Positions 1 through 7,106 of a stretch of DNA of 32,340 nucleotides are shown here, one piece after another (position 1 is the stretch's first letter; each line of letters starts with the position of its first letter). The position numbers were made by a program, and so were the translations under genes. The stretch spans positions 1 through 32,340 of the forward strand of contig UQWU01000020.1 in the NCBI GenBank assembly GCA_900544885.1, given 5' to 3'. The notes under the pieces are model-generated. The model was not told where the DNA came from. It worked only from the letters and a program-made list of their open reading frames with translations, and searched no databases. This stretch comes from an uncultured Phascolarctobacterium sp. GTDB taxonomy: Bacteria; Bacillota; Negativicutes; Acidaminococcales; Acidaminococcaceae.

Positions 1-97
1 CGGATACAAATCACCTGATGATCTATTCGAGAATGAGCTTGATAAGATTTATGCAGCTTGATTTTTTACAAGTGTGCAACTTCTTATTGCAATTTAG
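1..97 (+). mobile_element. Right end of a probable IS30-like insertion sequence (partial)
   Basis: The window opens inside a reading frame that ends at 59-61 (next entry) and resembles the C-terminus of IS30-type transposases. The stop is followed by about 35 bp (62-97) with the look of an IS30-family terminal repeat: a GTGTGCAACTT block, then ATTGCAATTTAGG. The left end lies outside the window, so the paired inverted repeat and the target duplication cannot be checked. The outer boundary at about 97 is a guess from the motif. The call is based on recalled family patterns, not on alignment. Confidence 0.4.
2..61 (+). CDS. C-terminal 19 residues of a probable IS30-family transposase (partial)
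   Basis: An open frame entering from the left edge reads GYKSPDDLFENELDKIYAA and stops at TGA 59-61. IS30-family transposases commonly end with a short LGY-K/R-T/S-P-E/D-x-x-F block after the DDE catalytic domain, and this tail fits that pattern. No catalytic residue is inside the window, so the assignment rests on this short motif and on the IS-end-like DNA just downstream. It could instead be the end of an unrelated gene. Confidence 0.45.
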   Translation, partial: GYKSPDDLFENELDKIYAA

Positions 98-115
98 GAT
101 TTTTTCTAATATGAT
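87..115 (+). promoter_or_regulatory. Promoter for the pyroglutamyl-peptidase gene
   Basis: A TTGCAA -35 box (87-92) is followed by 17 bases and a TATGAT -10 box (110-115). A second TATAAT (115-120) overlaps it but has no well-spaced -35. The -35 lies inside the presumed IS terminal repeat and the -10 in flanking DNA, so this may be a hybrid promoter created by insertion. Confidence 0.55.
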
Positions 116-156
116 ATAATAAACTAAAACATAATACAATCTAGCGAGTGATGTTG

Positions 157-762
157 ATGAAAAAACTATTGATAACGGGCTTTGACGCTTTTGCACATTA
201 TCAGATTAATCCATCATGGGAAGCAGTAAAAAGCTTGCCAGAAGAAATTGGTCCTTTTAAATTAACTAAAATGCGTCTGCCGAATATTTATGGGCTGGAA
301 TGGAAAATGCTTTTAGAAAAGGCACAGCAGATTCAGCCGGATGTTATTTTGCTGACGGGGATGGATAGTGGTAGCACTAGATTACATTTAGATACTGTGG
401 CTATTAATCTGCGCGATGCGTTGGTAGAGGATAATTTGGGTAGGACTCCTTGGAATGAAGCGATTATAGCAGGAGGACCGACAGCGTATTTTGCAACGCT
501 CCCGGTGCATGATATTATAAAAAAATTACAACAGCAAAAAATTCCTGTGCATATCGGTTATGCTAGCGGTGGTTATGTTTGCAATGATGTTTTTTATCTG
601 GCCTTGCATCATTTTGCTGCTACTTCTACTAAAGTCGGCTTTTTGCACGTACCGTTGCTGCCGGAAATGGTTTGGGATGACAGCTTAGCTTTGCCGTTAG
701 ACGAAACATTAAAAACTTTAAAGCAGATTATTATCTGCATTGGCGAAATGTTGGAAAGATAA
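157..762 (+). CDS. pcp: Pyroglutamyl-peptidase I (family C15), 201 aa
   Basis: Cytosolic cysteine peptidase that removes N-terminal pyroglutamate from peptides. The length is close to the usual ~200-215 residues. Family landmarks run in order: the N-terminal LLITGFDAF (4-12), the VAIN block after residue 80, the catalytic-Cys motif GGYVCND with Cys142, and the catalytic-His motif GFLHVPLLPE with His164. The third triad position, normally Glu in an xPERVxIN motif, is Asp79 here (LHLDTVAIN), and the following Arg is Thr. ATG157 is preferred because a GAGTG Shine-Dalgarno-like box (145-149) is correctly spaced; GTG148 or ATG151 are in-frame alternatives. The gene stands alone between the IS-like end and a bidirectional terminator. 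The family call is firm; full activity is less certain because of the Glu-to-Asp change. Confidence 0.88.
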   Translation: MKKLLITGFDAFAHYQINPSWEAVKSLPEEIGPFKLTKMRLPNIYGLEWKMLLEKAQQIQPDVILLTGMDSGSTRLHLDTVAINLRDALVEDNLGRTPWNEAIIAGGPTAYFATLPVHDIIKKLQQQKIPVHIGYASGGYVCNDVFYLALHHFAATSTKVGFLHVPLLPEMVWDDSLALPLDETLKTLKQIIICIGEMLER

Positions 763-763
763 T

Positions 764-797
764 AAAAATTCCCTAGAAGTAATTCTAGGGAATTTTT
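764..797. terminator. Bidirectional intrinsic terminator
   Basis: A perfect 15-bp stem (764-778 with 783-797) encloses a GTAA loop, with A-runs on one side and T-runs on the other. It lies between the convergent peptidase gene (stop at 762) and the minus-strand gene ending at 808, so it can stop both. Confidence 0.9.
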
Positions 798-807
798 GCG
801 TTCACAA

Positions 808-1425
808 TTATTTGCTTAATGCTTGGAAGTTACCATAGAAACGGTCTTCTTCTTTTTGGTAAGCCACAGGGTCTGCATAGCGATTGATTTTTTCATTGAA
901 GGTGCAGGCAGCTTTAATGCAATCATTAACAGCATTTTTAGTATTGATGCGTGGGTCGTCTTCGCTAGCTAATACATAACCGGCAACACGCAATTTACTG
1001 CTGTCATATTCTTGTACACCATAATCATAGGTAAAGAGTTTATTGCCGTCAGAAGTACTTTCGCTTAAAGCTACTTTTACAGTTGCATAAGTTCCGAATA
1101 CTTTTTCACCGGTGCCGGTGCCTGCCAGGTCAATTTTTACCAGAACGGATTCCCAATCAGGGCGGGTAATAAGTTTAAGGTCGGAAGGATTAACAGGACC
1201 TTCGGGTGCACGTTTAAGATTTTGAATGTCGAAACGTTTGCCGTATTGTTCTTTTAAGAAAGTTTCAAATTCTAATCTGCCGTTCACCAAATCATTTTCT
1301 TCGTTTTGTGCTGCTAAAATAGCATCAGGAACTTGATACCAAAGTACAGCTTTTTTTGCAGGAGCTGCTGCTGCACATACGGAGCAGATTAACAGACACA
1401 TTAAGCATAACAGGATTTTTTTCAT
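808..1425 (-). CDS. Exported protein of unknown function, 205 aa
   Basis: I do not recognise this family. The start is set at ATG 1425 by a perfect AGGAGG box (1434-1439) just upstream; a longer in-frame start at 1452 would place that box inside the gene. The N-terminus is a classic signal peptide: MKK, a hydrophobic core rich in Leu and Cys, then AAAAPAK, so cleavage near residues 19-22 is expected. It lacks a convincing lipobox. The mature part is soluble and charged, with no membrane segment, and ends in a Tyr/Phe-rich helix (DRFYGNFQALSK). It is probably periplasmic or cell-surface in a diderm Negativicute. It is monocistronic, with a shared terminator at its 3' end. Confidence 0.72.
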   Translation of the reverse strand: MKKILLCLMCLLICSVCAAAAPAKKAVLWYQVPDAILAAQNEENDLVNGRLEFETFLKEQYGKRFDIQNLKRAPEGPVNPSDLKLITRPDWESVLVKIDLAGTGTGEKVFGTYATVKVALSESTSDGNKLFTYDYGVQEYDSSKLRVAGYVLASEDDPRINTKNAVNDCIKAACTFNEKINRYADPVAYQKEEDRFYGNFQALSK

Positions 1426-1651
1426 AAATAACAACCTCCTAAGACTATTCAATTATCTATATTCTAGCAATATTTAAGAAAAAATAAAAGTATTCTAAGG
1501 ATGATTTGCCATTTTTGACACAATTTGGAGAAGAAATTGTTAGTACGCAGATTAATATCAAATTAATTTATATAGATAGTTTTAGCGGTGTCATTTAAAT
1601 AGTACTTTTTTCCCTTATATACAAGTTAATACGTCTGTTACTAGTGCATAC

Positions 1652-1659
1652 TGTATACA
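1652..1659. promoter_or_regulatory. Candidate GntR-type operator TGTATACA, copy 1
   Basis: An 8-bp palindrome followed by ATA, 13 bp upstream of the best -35 of the antiporter operon. The same TGTATACAATA string occurs at 12813-12823 in front of the operon that encodes the GntR/FCD regulator. A weaker alternative promoter (TTACTA 1638-1643, 17 bases, TATTAT 1661-1666) would place this palindrome inside its spacer. Confidence 0.35.
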
Positions 1660-1672
1660 ATATTATGGAAAA

Positions 1673-1701
1673 TTGCTTAATATATTTTAATATGTTAAAA
1701 T
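1673..1701 (+). promoter_or_regulatory. Promoter of the antiporter/isoaspartyl-dipeptidase operon
   Basis: TTGCTT (1673-1678), a 17-base spacer and TAAAAT (1696-1701). It is about 65 bp upstream of the first gene, leaving a short A+T-rich leader with an AAGGAGG ribosome-binding site. Confidence 0.6.
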
Positions 1702-1767
1702 ATATAGGTCTGATTTGGTCGTAGAACCATATCTTTTATCTACATTTATTTTAAGGAGGACTATTGG

Positions 1768-3210
1768 ATGTCTAAAGAAAAAAATAATCCAACACCTAAA
1801 AGAAAACCTACTTTTGTGGAATCTATTATTCCTATCGTGGCAATGCTGATTATCCTGACTGTCGGTAAAGGCGTTTTGGGCTATGCTACTGAACCCCTGC
1901 TGTTATTAGTTGCAGCTGTTGCCGGCGTTATTGCTTATCGTGTGGGCGTTACTTGGGATGAAATGATGGACGAAATCTGTCAGAAAATCGCTAAAGGTAT
2001 GCCGGCAATCTTGATTTTAACCTGCGTTGGTGCTTTAGTTGGCACTTGGATGGCTGCAGGTACTATTCCTATGATGATTTACTATGGTGTACAAATGGTT
2101 AATCCCAGCCTGCTGTTGGTAACTGCTTTCTTGATTACTGCAGTTGTATCCGTTGTAACTGGTACCTCTTGGGGTTCTGTTGCTACTATGGGTGTAGCTT
2201 TAATGGGTATTGCTTCTGCATTGGGCGTTTCTTTGCCGGCTACTGCAGGTGCTGTTATCGCCGGTTCTTATTTCGGTGATAAAATTTCTCCTTTATCCGA
2301 TACTACTAACTTAGCTCCTGTTGCTGCAGGCAGTACTTTATATGAACATATTTATCATATGTTCTATACTACTATTCCTGCAACTATTGTTTCTCTGATT
2401 GTTTATGCTATTGCAGGTATGAATGCTGATACTACTGTTGATGCTTCTTCTCAAAGTGTTACCACTTTACTTAGTCAATTGGATGTTATGTATCATTGGA
2501 ATCTTTTACTGTTGTTACCTGTAGTTATGGTATTGGCAGGCTCCATTATGAAAAAACCGACACTGCCTGTAATGCTGGCATCTACCGTTGTAGCTGGTTT
2601 TGAAGCTGTATTACTGCAAGGCGTAACTGTAAAGAATATCTTAGCTAGCACCGTTACCGGTTTTAATGTAGCCATGATTGTACGTCCTGGCTTTGACCCT
2701 GCAACCTGCGCTATGGAAGTAACCAAACTGTTAAACCGTGGCGGTATGGTTGGTATTATGGGTACTACACTGCTGGTATTCTGCGCCTTCTGCTTTGCAG
2801 GTATTATGAGCCGTGCAGGTTGCCTGGAAGTAGTTTTAGAAAAAATCCTGACTGTTGCTAAATCTACAGGTGATTTGATTGCTGCTACTGTTGCTTCCTG
2901 TATTACCATGGGTTTAACTACAGGTAACTCCTATTTGTCCATTCTTATTCCGGGCGAAATGTTCCGTGATGCCTATAAAGCTCGTGGCTTAGCTGCGAAA
3001 AACCTGTCCCGTACTCTGGAAGACTCTGGTACTGTATTTGTTCCGTTGGTTCCCTGGTCTGCCGCAGGTGCATATATGACTGCAACTTTGGGTGTAGAGG
3101 CTCTTGATTATCTGCCGTGGGCAGTGTTGTGCTATACTGGTTTCATTTTTGCGATTCTTTGGGGTTATACCGGCTTTGGTATTGCTAAATTAGAAGAGAG
3201 TGAAGATTAA
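1768..3210 (+). CDS. nhaC: NhaC-family Na+/H+ (or organic-anion) antiporter, 480 aa
   Basis: Integral inner-membrane antiporter with about 11-12 hydrophobic segments over its whole length. Diagnostic NhaC sequences are visible: the TGTSWGSVATMGVALMGIA region (residues ~130-148) and GSYFGDKISPLSDTTNLAP (~167-185), which carries the charged and polar residues expected in the ion path. The length is typical of the family. An AAGGAGG box (1753-1759) precedes the ATG. NhaC relatives include plain Na+/H+ exchangers and MleN-type malate/lactate antiporters. Because two isoaspartyl dipeptidase genes follow in the same operon, with a 1-bp stop/start overlap (TAATG at 3208-3212), an organic substrate such as aspartate or a dipeptide is possible, but this is inference. 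Confidence 0.85.
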   Translation: MSKEKNNPTPKRKPTFVESIIPIVAMLIILTVGKGVLGYATEPLLLLVAAVAGVIAYRVGVTWDEMMDEICQKIAKGMPAILILTCVGALVGTWMAAGTIPMMIYYGVQMVNPSLLLVTAFLITAVVSVVTGTSWGSVATMGVALMGIASALGVSLPATAGAVIAGSYFGDKISPLSDTTNLAPVAAGSTLYEHIYHMFYTTIPATIVSLIVYAIAGMNADTTVDASSQSVTTLLSQLDVMYHWNLLLLLPVVMVLAGSIMKKPTLPVMLASTVVAGFEAVLLQGVTVKNILASTVTGFNVAMIVRPGFDPATCAMEVTKLLNRGGMVGIMGTTLLVFCAFCFAGIMSRAGCLEVVLEKILTVAKSTGDLIAATVASCITMGLTTGNSYLSILIPGEMFRDAYKARGLAAKNLSRTLEDSGTVFVPLVPWSAAGAYMTATLGVEALDYLPWAVLCYTGFIFAILWGYTGFGIAKLEESED

Positions 3211-4382
3211 TGTCCGTTTGTCTATTGATAAAAAATGCTGATATCTATGCTCCTGAGCATTTGGGGATAAAAGATATTTTGGTTATAAATGATAAAATTG
3301 TTAAAATAGCTGCTTCTATCGAAGTTCCCAGTGCATTGGCTTGCAAGATAGTAGATGCAGGAGGCAAAGTGTTGCTGCCTGGCTATGTTGATCAGCATGT
3401 ACATATTATAGGTGGCGGTGGAGAAAGTGGGCCGTATAGCCGTACACCTGAAGTAATGCTTAGTGATTTGACTAAGGCCGGAGTTACTACAGCAGTTGGT
3501 GTTTTAGGTACTGATGGTACAAGTCGTCATAACGAGGCTCTGCTTGCTAAGGCTAGGGGATTAGAATATGAAGGTATTACAACCTATATTTTGACTGGTT
3601 CCTATGAATTTCCCGTACATACTATGACTGGTGATGTAAGAAGGGATATTATTCTTATTGACAAAGTAATTGGCGTTGGTGAGCTTGCTCTTTCGGATCA
3701 TCGTAGTTCTGAACCGACATTAGACGAGCTCAAACGAGTGCTGACGCAGGCTAGGCTTGGTGGTATGCTGAGTGGTAAAGCCGGTGTTGTGCAATTCCAC
3801 ATGGGTATTGGTGCTGCTGGTATTGAACCATTGCTGCAAATTTTACAGGATAGCGAAATTCCTGCAAAGCATTTTATTCCCACTCATGTTAATCGTGCAG
3901 CTCATTTATTTGAACAGGCTAAGAAACTGGCTACCCAAGGGGGTTATATGGATATAACCTCAGGAATACGCAGCTGTGACGGTTTTGAGGATTGTATTGA
4001 ACCTGCTGAGGCTATCAAGCGTTGTTATGAAGACGGAGTGCCAATGAGTCAAGTTACTATGAGCTCTGACGGTAATGGTTGTATGAGCGTTGTACTTGCT
4101 GATGGTACTGTACGTCAATTGGCTGTACCAATGTGTTCACTCCACGAAGAGGTACGTAATAGTATTCTGCAGGGTGTACCTTTGGAAATTGTTACAGCTG
4201 TTGTAAGTGCTAATCCTGCTAAGGCAAATGGCTTGTGGCCTCAAAAGGGACATGTTGCAGAAGAGTGCGATGCTGATTTTATTTTGTTGGATGAGGATTA
4301 CTTTATTGATACAGTAATTGCAAAAGGTCGTATCATGGTAACTGCTGGTGAAGCTGTTGTACGTGGTACCTTTGAAAGATGA
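3210..4382 (+). CDS. iadA: Isoaspartyl dipeptidase, first paralog, with Glu at the carbamyl-Lys position, 390 aa
   Basis: Amidohydrolase-superfamily (M38) enzyme expected to cleave beta-aspartyl dipeptides; the length equals that of E. coli IadA. Metal and substrate residues are recognisable by comparison with E. coli: His63/His65 in DQHVH, Glu72 after GGGG, Tyr132 (LTGSY), Arg165 (SDHRSS), His197 (QFHMG), His226 and Arg229 (IPTHVNR), and Asp287 (MSSDGNG). The residue seven before Arg165, which is the carbamylated Lys162 in E. coli, is Glu158 here (VGELALSDHR). The Ser after SSDGNG is Cys291. Some amidohydrolases use Glu as the metal bridge, so the enzyme may be active with altered metal use or specificity. 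It is co-transcribed with the antiporter before it and a Lys-type paralog after it. Confidence 0.87.
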   Translation: MSVCLLIKNADIYAPEHLGIKDILVINDKIVKIAASIEVPSALACKIVDAGGKVLLPGYVDQHVHIIGGGGESGPYSRTPEVMLSDLTKAGVTTAVGVLGTDGTSRHNEALLAKARGLEYEGITTYILTGSYEFPVHTMTGDVRRDIILIDKVIGVGELALSDHRSSEPTLDELKRVLTQARLGGMLSGKAGVVQFHMGIGAAGIEPLLQILQDSEIPAKHFIPTHVNRAAHLFEQAKKLATQGGYMDITSGIRSCDGFEDCIEPAEAIKRCYEDGVPMSQVTMSSDGNGCMSVVLADGTVRQLAVPMCSLHEEVRNSILQGVPLEIVTAVVSANPAKANGLWPQKGHVAEECDADFILLDEDYFIDTVIAKGRIMVTAGEAVVRGTFER

Positions 4383-4393
4383 GGTAATTGTTA

Positions 4394-5551
4394 ATGATTA
4401 AGGTTTTGAAAAACGCTGAAGTCTATGCACCTAAATATTTAGGCAAGCAAGATGTTTTGGTAATCGGCGGCAAAGTTGCACGCATTGCTGCTGAAATTAA
4501 CGAATATGACAATATTCCCGAAGTAGAAGTATTTGATTTGGCAGGTAAAAAGTTAGTTCCTGGCTATATTGACCTGCACGTGCATATTACTGGTGGTGGC
4601 GGCGAACAAGGTCCTGCTTCCCGTGTTCCCGAATCTCAATTAAGCTTTTTTACCCGTAATGGTATTACCACTGTTGTCGGTCTGTTAGGTACTGATGGTA
4701 TTACTCGCAGCTTAGAAAATCTGATTGCTAAAGCACGTGCCTTGACTGAAGAAGGTATTACTGCTTATGCTTTGACCGGTGCTTATGGTTATCCGACTAA
4801 CACTATGACCGGTAGCATTGAAAAAGATATCATGATGATTCCGCCATTTATCGGTGTAAAAATTGCTGTCAGCGATCATCGTAGCTCTAATCCGACCGGT
4901 GAAGATTTAATCGCAGCAGCAACTGCTGCTCGTCGTGGTGGTCTTTTATCCTGCAATCCAGGTTTAGTAACTATGCACATGGGTAGTGGTAAAGGTAAAC
5001 TTGAACCCTTATTCTATGCTTTAGAACATGCTGATGTACCTGCTAAAAACTTCCTGCCTACTCATATGCTGCGTACTCCGGAGTTAATTGAGGAAGGCGT
5101 AAAATTAGTTCGTATGGGCGGTTATATGGATTGCACCGCAGGTGGTACCGATGAGGATATGGAAGACTATGCAGAGAAGATTTTTGACTTACTGCATTGT
5201 GATGGTGTAACTGCAGACCATGTAACTTTGTCTAGCGATGCTTTTGGTTCTCAACCTCGTTTTGATGAATCCGGCGAATGCATCGGTCTGACTTATGCAT
5301 CTCCCGAATTCCTGCATAAGACTATTAAGAGCCTTGTACGTCGTGGCTTAGCTTTGGAAGAGGCTTTGAAGCTGTTGACTTCTACTCCGGCAGAACTGTT
5401 GGCTAAAACAGGTGTTAAAGGTTGTGTAGCTGTAGGCGCTGATGCTGACTTACTGGTATTGGATGAAAATCTTGATATTGCCAGTCTATTTGCTAAAGGT
5501 GAAACTGCTGTTTTAAACGGTGAACTGGTTATGAAGGGTCGTTTTGAATAA
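4394..5551 (+). CDS. iadA: Isoaspartyl dipeptidase, second paralog (canonical carbamyl-Lys), 385 aa
   Basis: Second M38 isoaspartyl dipeptidase in the operon, 11 bp after the first. ATG4394 is chosen because GAGG (4381-4384) is well placed; TTG4388 is an in-frame alternative. Visible active-site residues are His62/His64 (DLHVH), Glu71, Tyr131 (LTGAY), Lys156 (FIGVKIAVSDHR, the expected carbamylated Lys), Arg163, His195 (MHMG), His224/Arg227 (LPTHMLR) and Asp282 (LSSDAFGSQ). Loops that contact substrate differ from E. coli and from its neighbour: THMLR instead of THVNR, and SSDAFGS instead of SSDGNGS. The two paralogs therefore probably prefer different beta-aspartyl or related substrates. It is closed by a strong terminator. 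Confidence 0.87.
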   Translation: MIKVLKNAEVYAPKYLGKQDVLVIGGKVARIAAEINEYDNIPEVEVFDLAGKKLVPGYIDLHVHITGGGGEQGPASRVPESQLSFFTRNGITTVVGLLGTDGITRSLENLIAKARALTEEGITAYALTGAYGYPTNTMTGSIEKDIMMIPPFIGVKIAVSDHRSSNPTGEDLIAAATAARRGGLLSCNPGLVTMHMGSGKGKLEPLFYALEHADVPAKNFLPTHMLRTPELIEEGVKLVRMGGYMDCTAGGTDEDMEDYAEKIFDLLHCDGVTADHVTLSSDAFGSQPRFDESGECIGLTYASPEFLHKTIKSLVRRGLALEEALKLLTSTPAELLAKTGVKGCVAVGADADLLVLDENLDIASLFAKGETAVLNGELVMKGRFE

Positions 5552-5576
5552 TTTTCTTTTAACTAAAAAAAGATAA

Positions 5577-5615
5577 AAAAAGACTGTTACGGAATTTTTT
5601 CGTAACAGTCTTTTT
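5577..5615. terminator. Bidirectional intrinsic terminator
   Basis: A 15-bp perfect stem (5577-5591 with 5601-5615) with a 9-base loop; A-rich left and T-rich right flanks serve both the plus-strand dipeptidase operon and the minus-strand pth gene. Confidence 0.9.
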
Positions 5616-5623
5616 GTTAGGCA

Positions 5624-6196
5624 TTATTTTTTCTTTTTGTTATACATTTGCATAACTTCTTCAATATCGCCGCTTTCAATCCACATTTTTAATGCAGCAC
5701 TCATATTTTTAACTGCTTCATCAATGGTAATTTTGTCTTCGCCTTGGAATTGATGCAGAACATGGTTTACAACTGCTTTATTATTGCGGGCAGGATGACC
5801 GATACCTACTTTAAAGCGAGGATATTCATCAGTACCTAAATGCTCGGTAATGGATTTGATGCCATTATGACCACCGGCACTACCTTTACGGCGGATACGC
5901 AATTGGCCTACGGGCATATCCATATCATCTTGGATGACAGCAATATCTTCCGGGTCGATATGATAGAAGTTAGCATATTGACCAACAGCTACACCGCTGA
6001 GATTCATATAAGTGGTAGGTTTAATAATAAGAATTTTTTCGGGTGCACGATATTCAGCACAGTAAGCGTTACGGTCTTCTTTGTTGAAGGTGACACCTAA
6101 TTGTTTAGCAAGCTCATCGACAACCATAAAGCCGATATTATGACGAGTGTTTTCGTATTCACGGCCGATGTTGCCTAAACCGACGATTAATTTCAT
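5624..6196 (-). CDS. pth: Peptidyl-tRNA hydrolase, 190 aa
   Basis: Cytosolic enzyme that hydrolyses the ester bond of peptidyl-tRNA released from stalled ribosomes. Length and motifs fit bacterial Pth: GLGN with Asn9, TRHNIGF with His19 (catalytic), DDMDMP starting at Asp90, and GGHNGIKS with Asn111, which match E. coli Asn10, His20, Asp93 and Asn114. The start is ATG 6196, preceded by AAAGGAG. A TTG nine bases upstream would leave only two bases after the Shine-Dalgarno. It is the last gene of the minus-strand housekeeping cluster, 16 bp after the polysaccharide deacetylase gene. Confidence 0.97.
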   Translation of the reverse strand: MKLIVGLGNIGREYENTRHNIGFMVVDELAKQLGVTFNKEDRNAYCAEYRAPEKILIIKPTTYMNLSGVAVGQYANFYHIDPEDIAVIQDDMDMPVGQLRIRRKGSAGGHNGIKSITEHLGTDEYPRFKVGIGHPARNNKAVVNHVLHQFQGEDKITIDEAVKNMSAALKMWIESGDIEEVMQMYNKKKK

Positions 6197-6212
6197 GTTA
6201 GACAATTCTCCT

Positions 6213-7052
6213 TTATTTTTCGTTGATTAATTGATCAATAGTAACAAATTCATAGCCTTGGGCACGTAAGCGGTCGATAATAAGGCTTACGGCAGCAATG
6301 GTCTGCTTGCGGGACGCTTTGTTTTTAGGACTGTCACCGTCATGGAGTAGTACGATAGCATCAGGTTTGGCTTCGCTGCAGACACGATCAGCAATTACTT
6401 CTACACCTGGATTAGTCCAGTCACGGGGAATGATATTCCAGTTAACTGCTTGCAGGTTTTCGTGTTGCATAATTTGAAGTACATGCCAATCTTTAAAACC
6501 GTGTGGTGGACGCATATATTTAATTTGCTGGCCTGTAATTCTTTCTAAGGTATGCTTGCCGTAAGTAATATTAGCTTGTGCTTCTTGAGTACCTAATTTT
6601 AACAGGTCAACATGATAGCCTGCATGTAGAGCGATTTCATGACCACCTGCTTGGACTGCTTGAACAACATCAGGATAATGGGCAGCATTATCTCCGACCA
6701 TAAAGAAGGTGGCGTGAACGTTTTTGGCAGACAATACCTTTAATAAATCCTGTGTATAAGGTGGATAAGGACCATCATCAAATGTTAAAGCAATACGCGG
6801 CTTAGTTGTTTGTGATGCAGCTAAATTATTGCTAAAGAAATCATTACTTGCAGCACGTGGACCATGAGTAATAACAGGTCCGTAGAAGCTGTTTCCAGGC
6901 AGTACAGCAAGCAAAAGCAATGTACCGCTCACAAGCATACTTAAAGCAGCTAAAATCGCTGCTGTGCGGCGTTTAAGATAATTAAAGCGTCCTAGCCAAA
7001 GCAGGGCAGTAGCCAAAATGGCACAGCTGATAATAATATAAAAAATTCTCAT
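6213..7052 (-). CDS. Membrane-anchored polysaccharide deacetylase (CE4/NodB), 279 aa
   Basis: Metal-dependent deacetylase of N- or O-acetylated glycans, probably acting on cell-wall polysaccharide outside the cytoplasmic membrane. Two hydrophobic segments (about residues 3-20 and 31-51) anchor it. All five NodB motifs are present: TFDDGP (90-95), HAGYH (143-147, the H-x3-H metal site), RPPHG (181-185), DW (211-212) and LLHDG (235-239). No good Shine-Dalgarno sequence precedes ATG 7052, and the prs terminator hairpin lies just upstream, so expression is probably modest and depends on read-through or an unseen promoter. It sits between prs and pth, which are more often direct neighbours. Confidence 0.9.
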   Translation of the reverse strand: MRIFYIIISCAILATALLWLGRFNYLKRRTAAILAALSMLVSGTLLLLAVLPGNSFYGPVITHGPRAASNDFFSNNLAASQTTKPRIALTFDDGPYPPYTQDLLKVLSAKNVHATFFMVGDNAAHYPDVVQAVQAGGHEIALHAGYHVDLLKLGTQEAQANITYGKHTLERITGQQIKYMRPPHGFKDWHVLQIMQHENLQAVNWNIIPRDWTNPGVEVIADRVCSEAKPDAIVLLHDGDSPKNKASRKQTIAAVSLIIDRLRAQGYEFVTIDQLINEK

Positions 7053-7067
7053 AATGTGTAGTAAAAT

Positions 7068-7094
7068 AAAAGGCTTGCCTAAGGCAAGCCTTTT
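7068..7094 (-). terminator. Intrinsic terminator after prs
   Basis: A 12-bp stem (7068-7079 with 7083-7094) with a 3-base loop; on the minus strand it is followed by TTTTATTTTAC. It lies 13 bp after the prs stop and about 16 bp before the deacetylase start, so it would limit read-through into that gene and pth. Confidence 0.75.
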
Positions 7095-7106
7095 TTAATC
7101 ATAAGC

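Larger units (their letters stand above)
1426..1767. promoter_or_regulatory. Divergent intergenic regulatory region (342 bp)
   Basis: This A+T-rich region separates the minus-strand exported protein from the plus-strand antiporter operon. For the minus strand there is an extended -10 (TGCTAGAAT; the -10 hexamer occupies 1461-1466). For the plus strand there is a promoter at 1673-1701 and a TGTATACA palindrome at 1652-1659, both listed separately. I see no convincing RNA gene, repeat or open frame in the rest. Confidence 0.6.

Noticed and set aside
2493..2909. 138-residue minus-strand open frame inside the antiporter gene
   Set aside because: It is antisense to a strongly conserved transmembrane gene, has no ribosome-binding site and has a composition that mirrors the sense codons.
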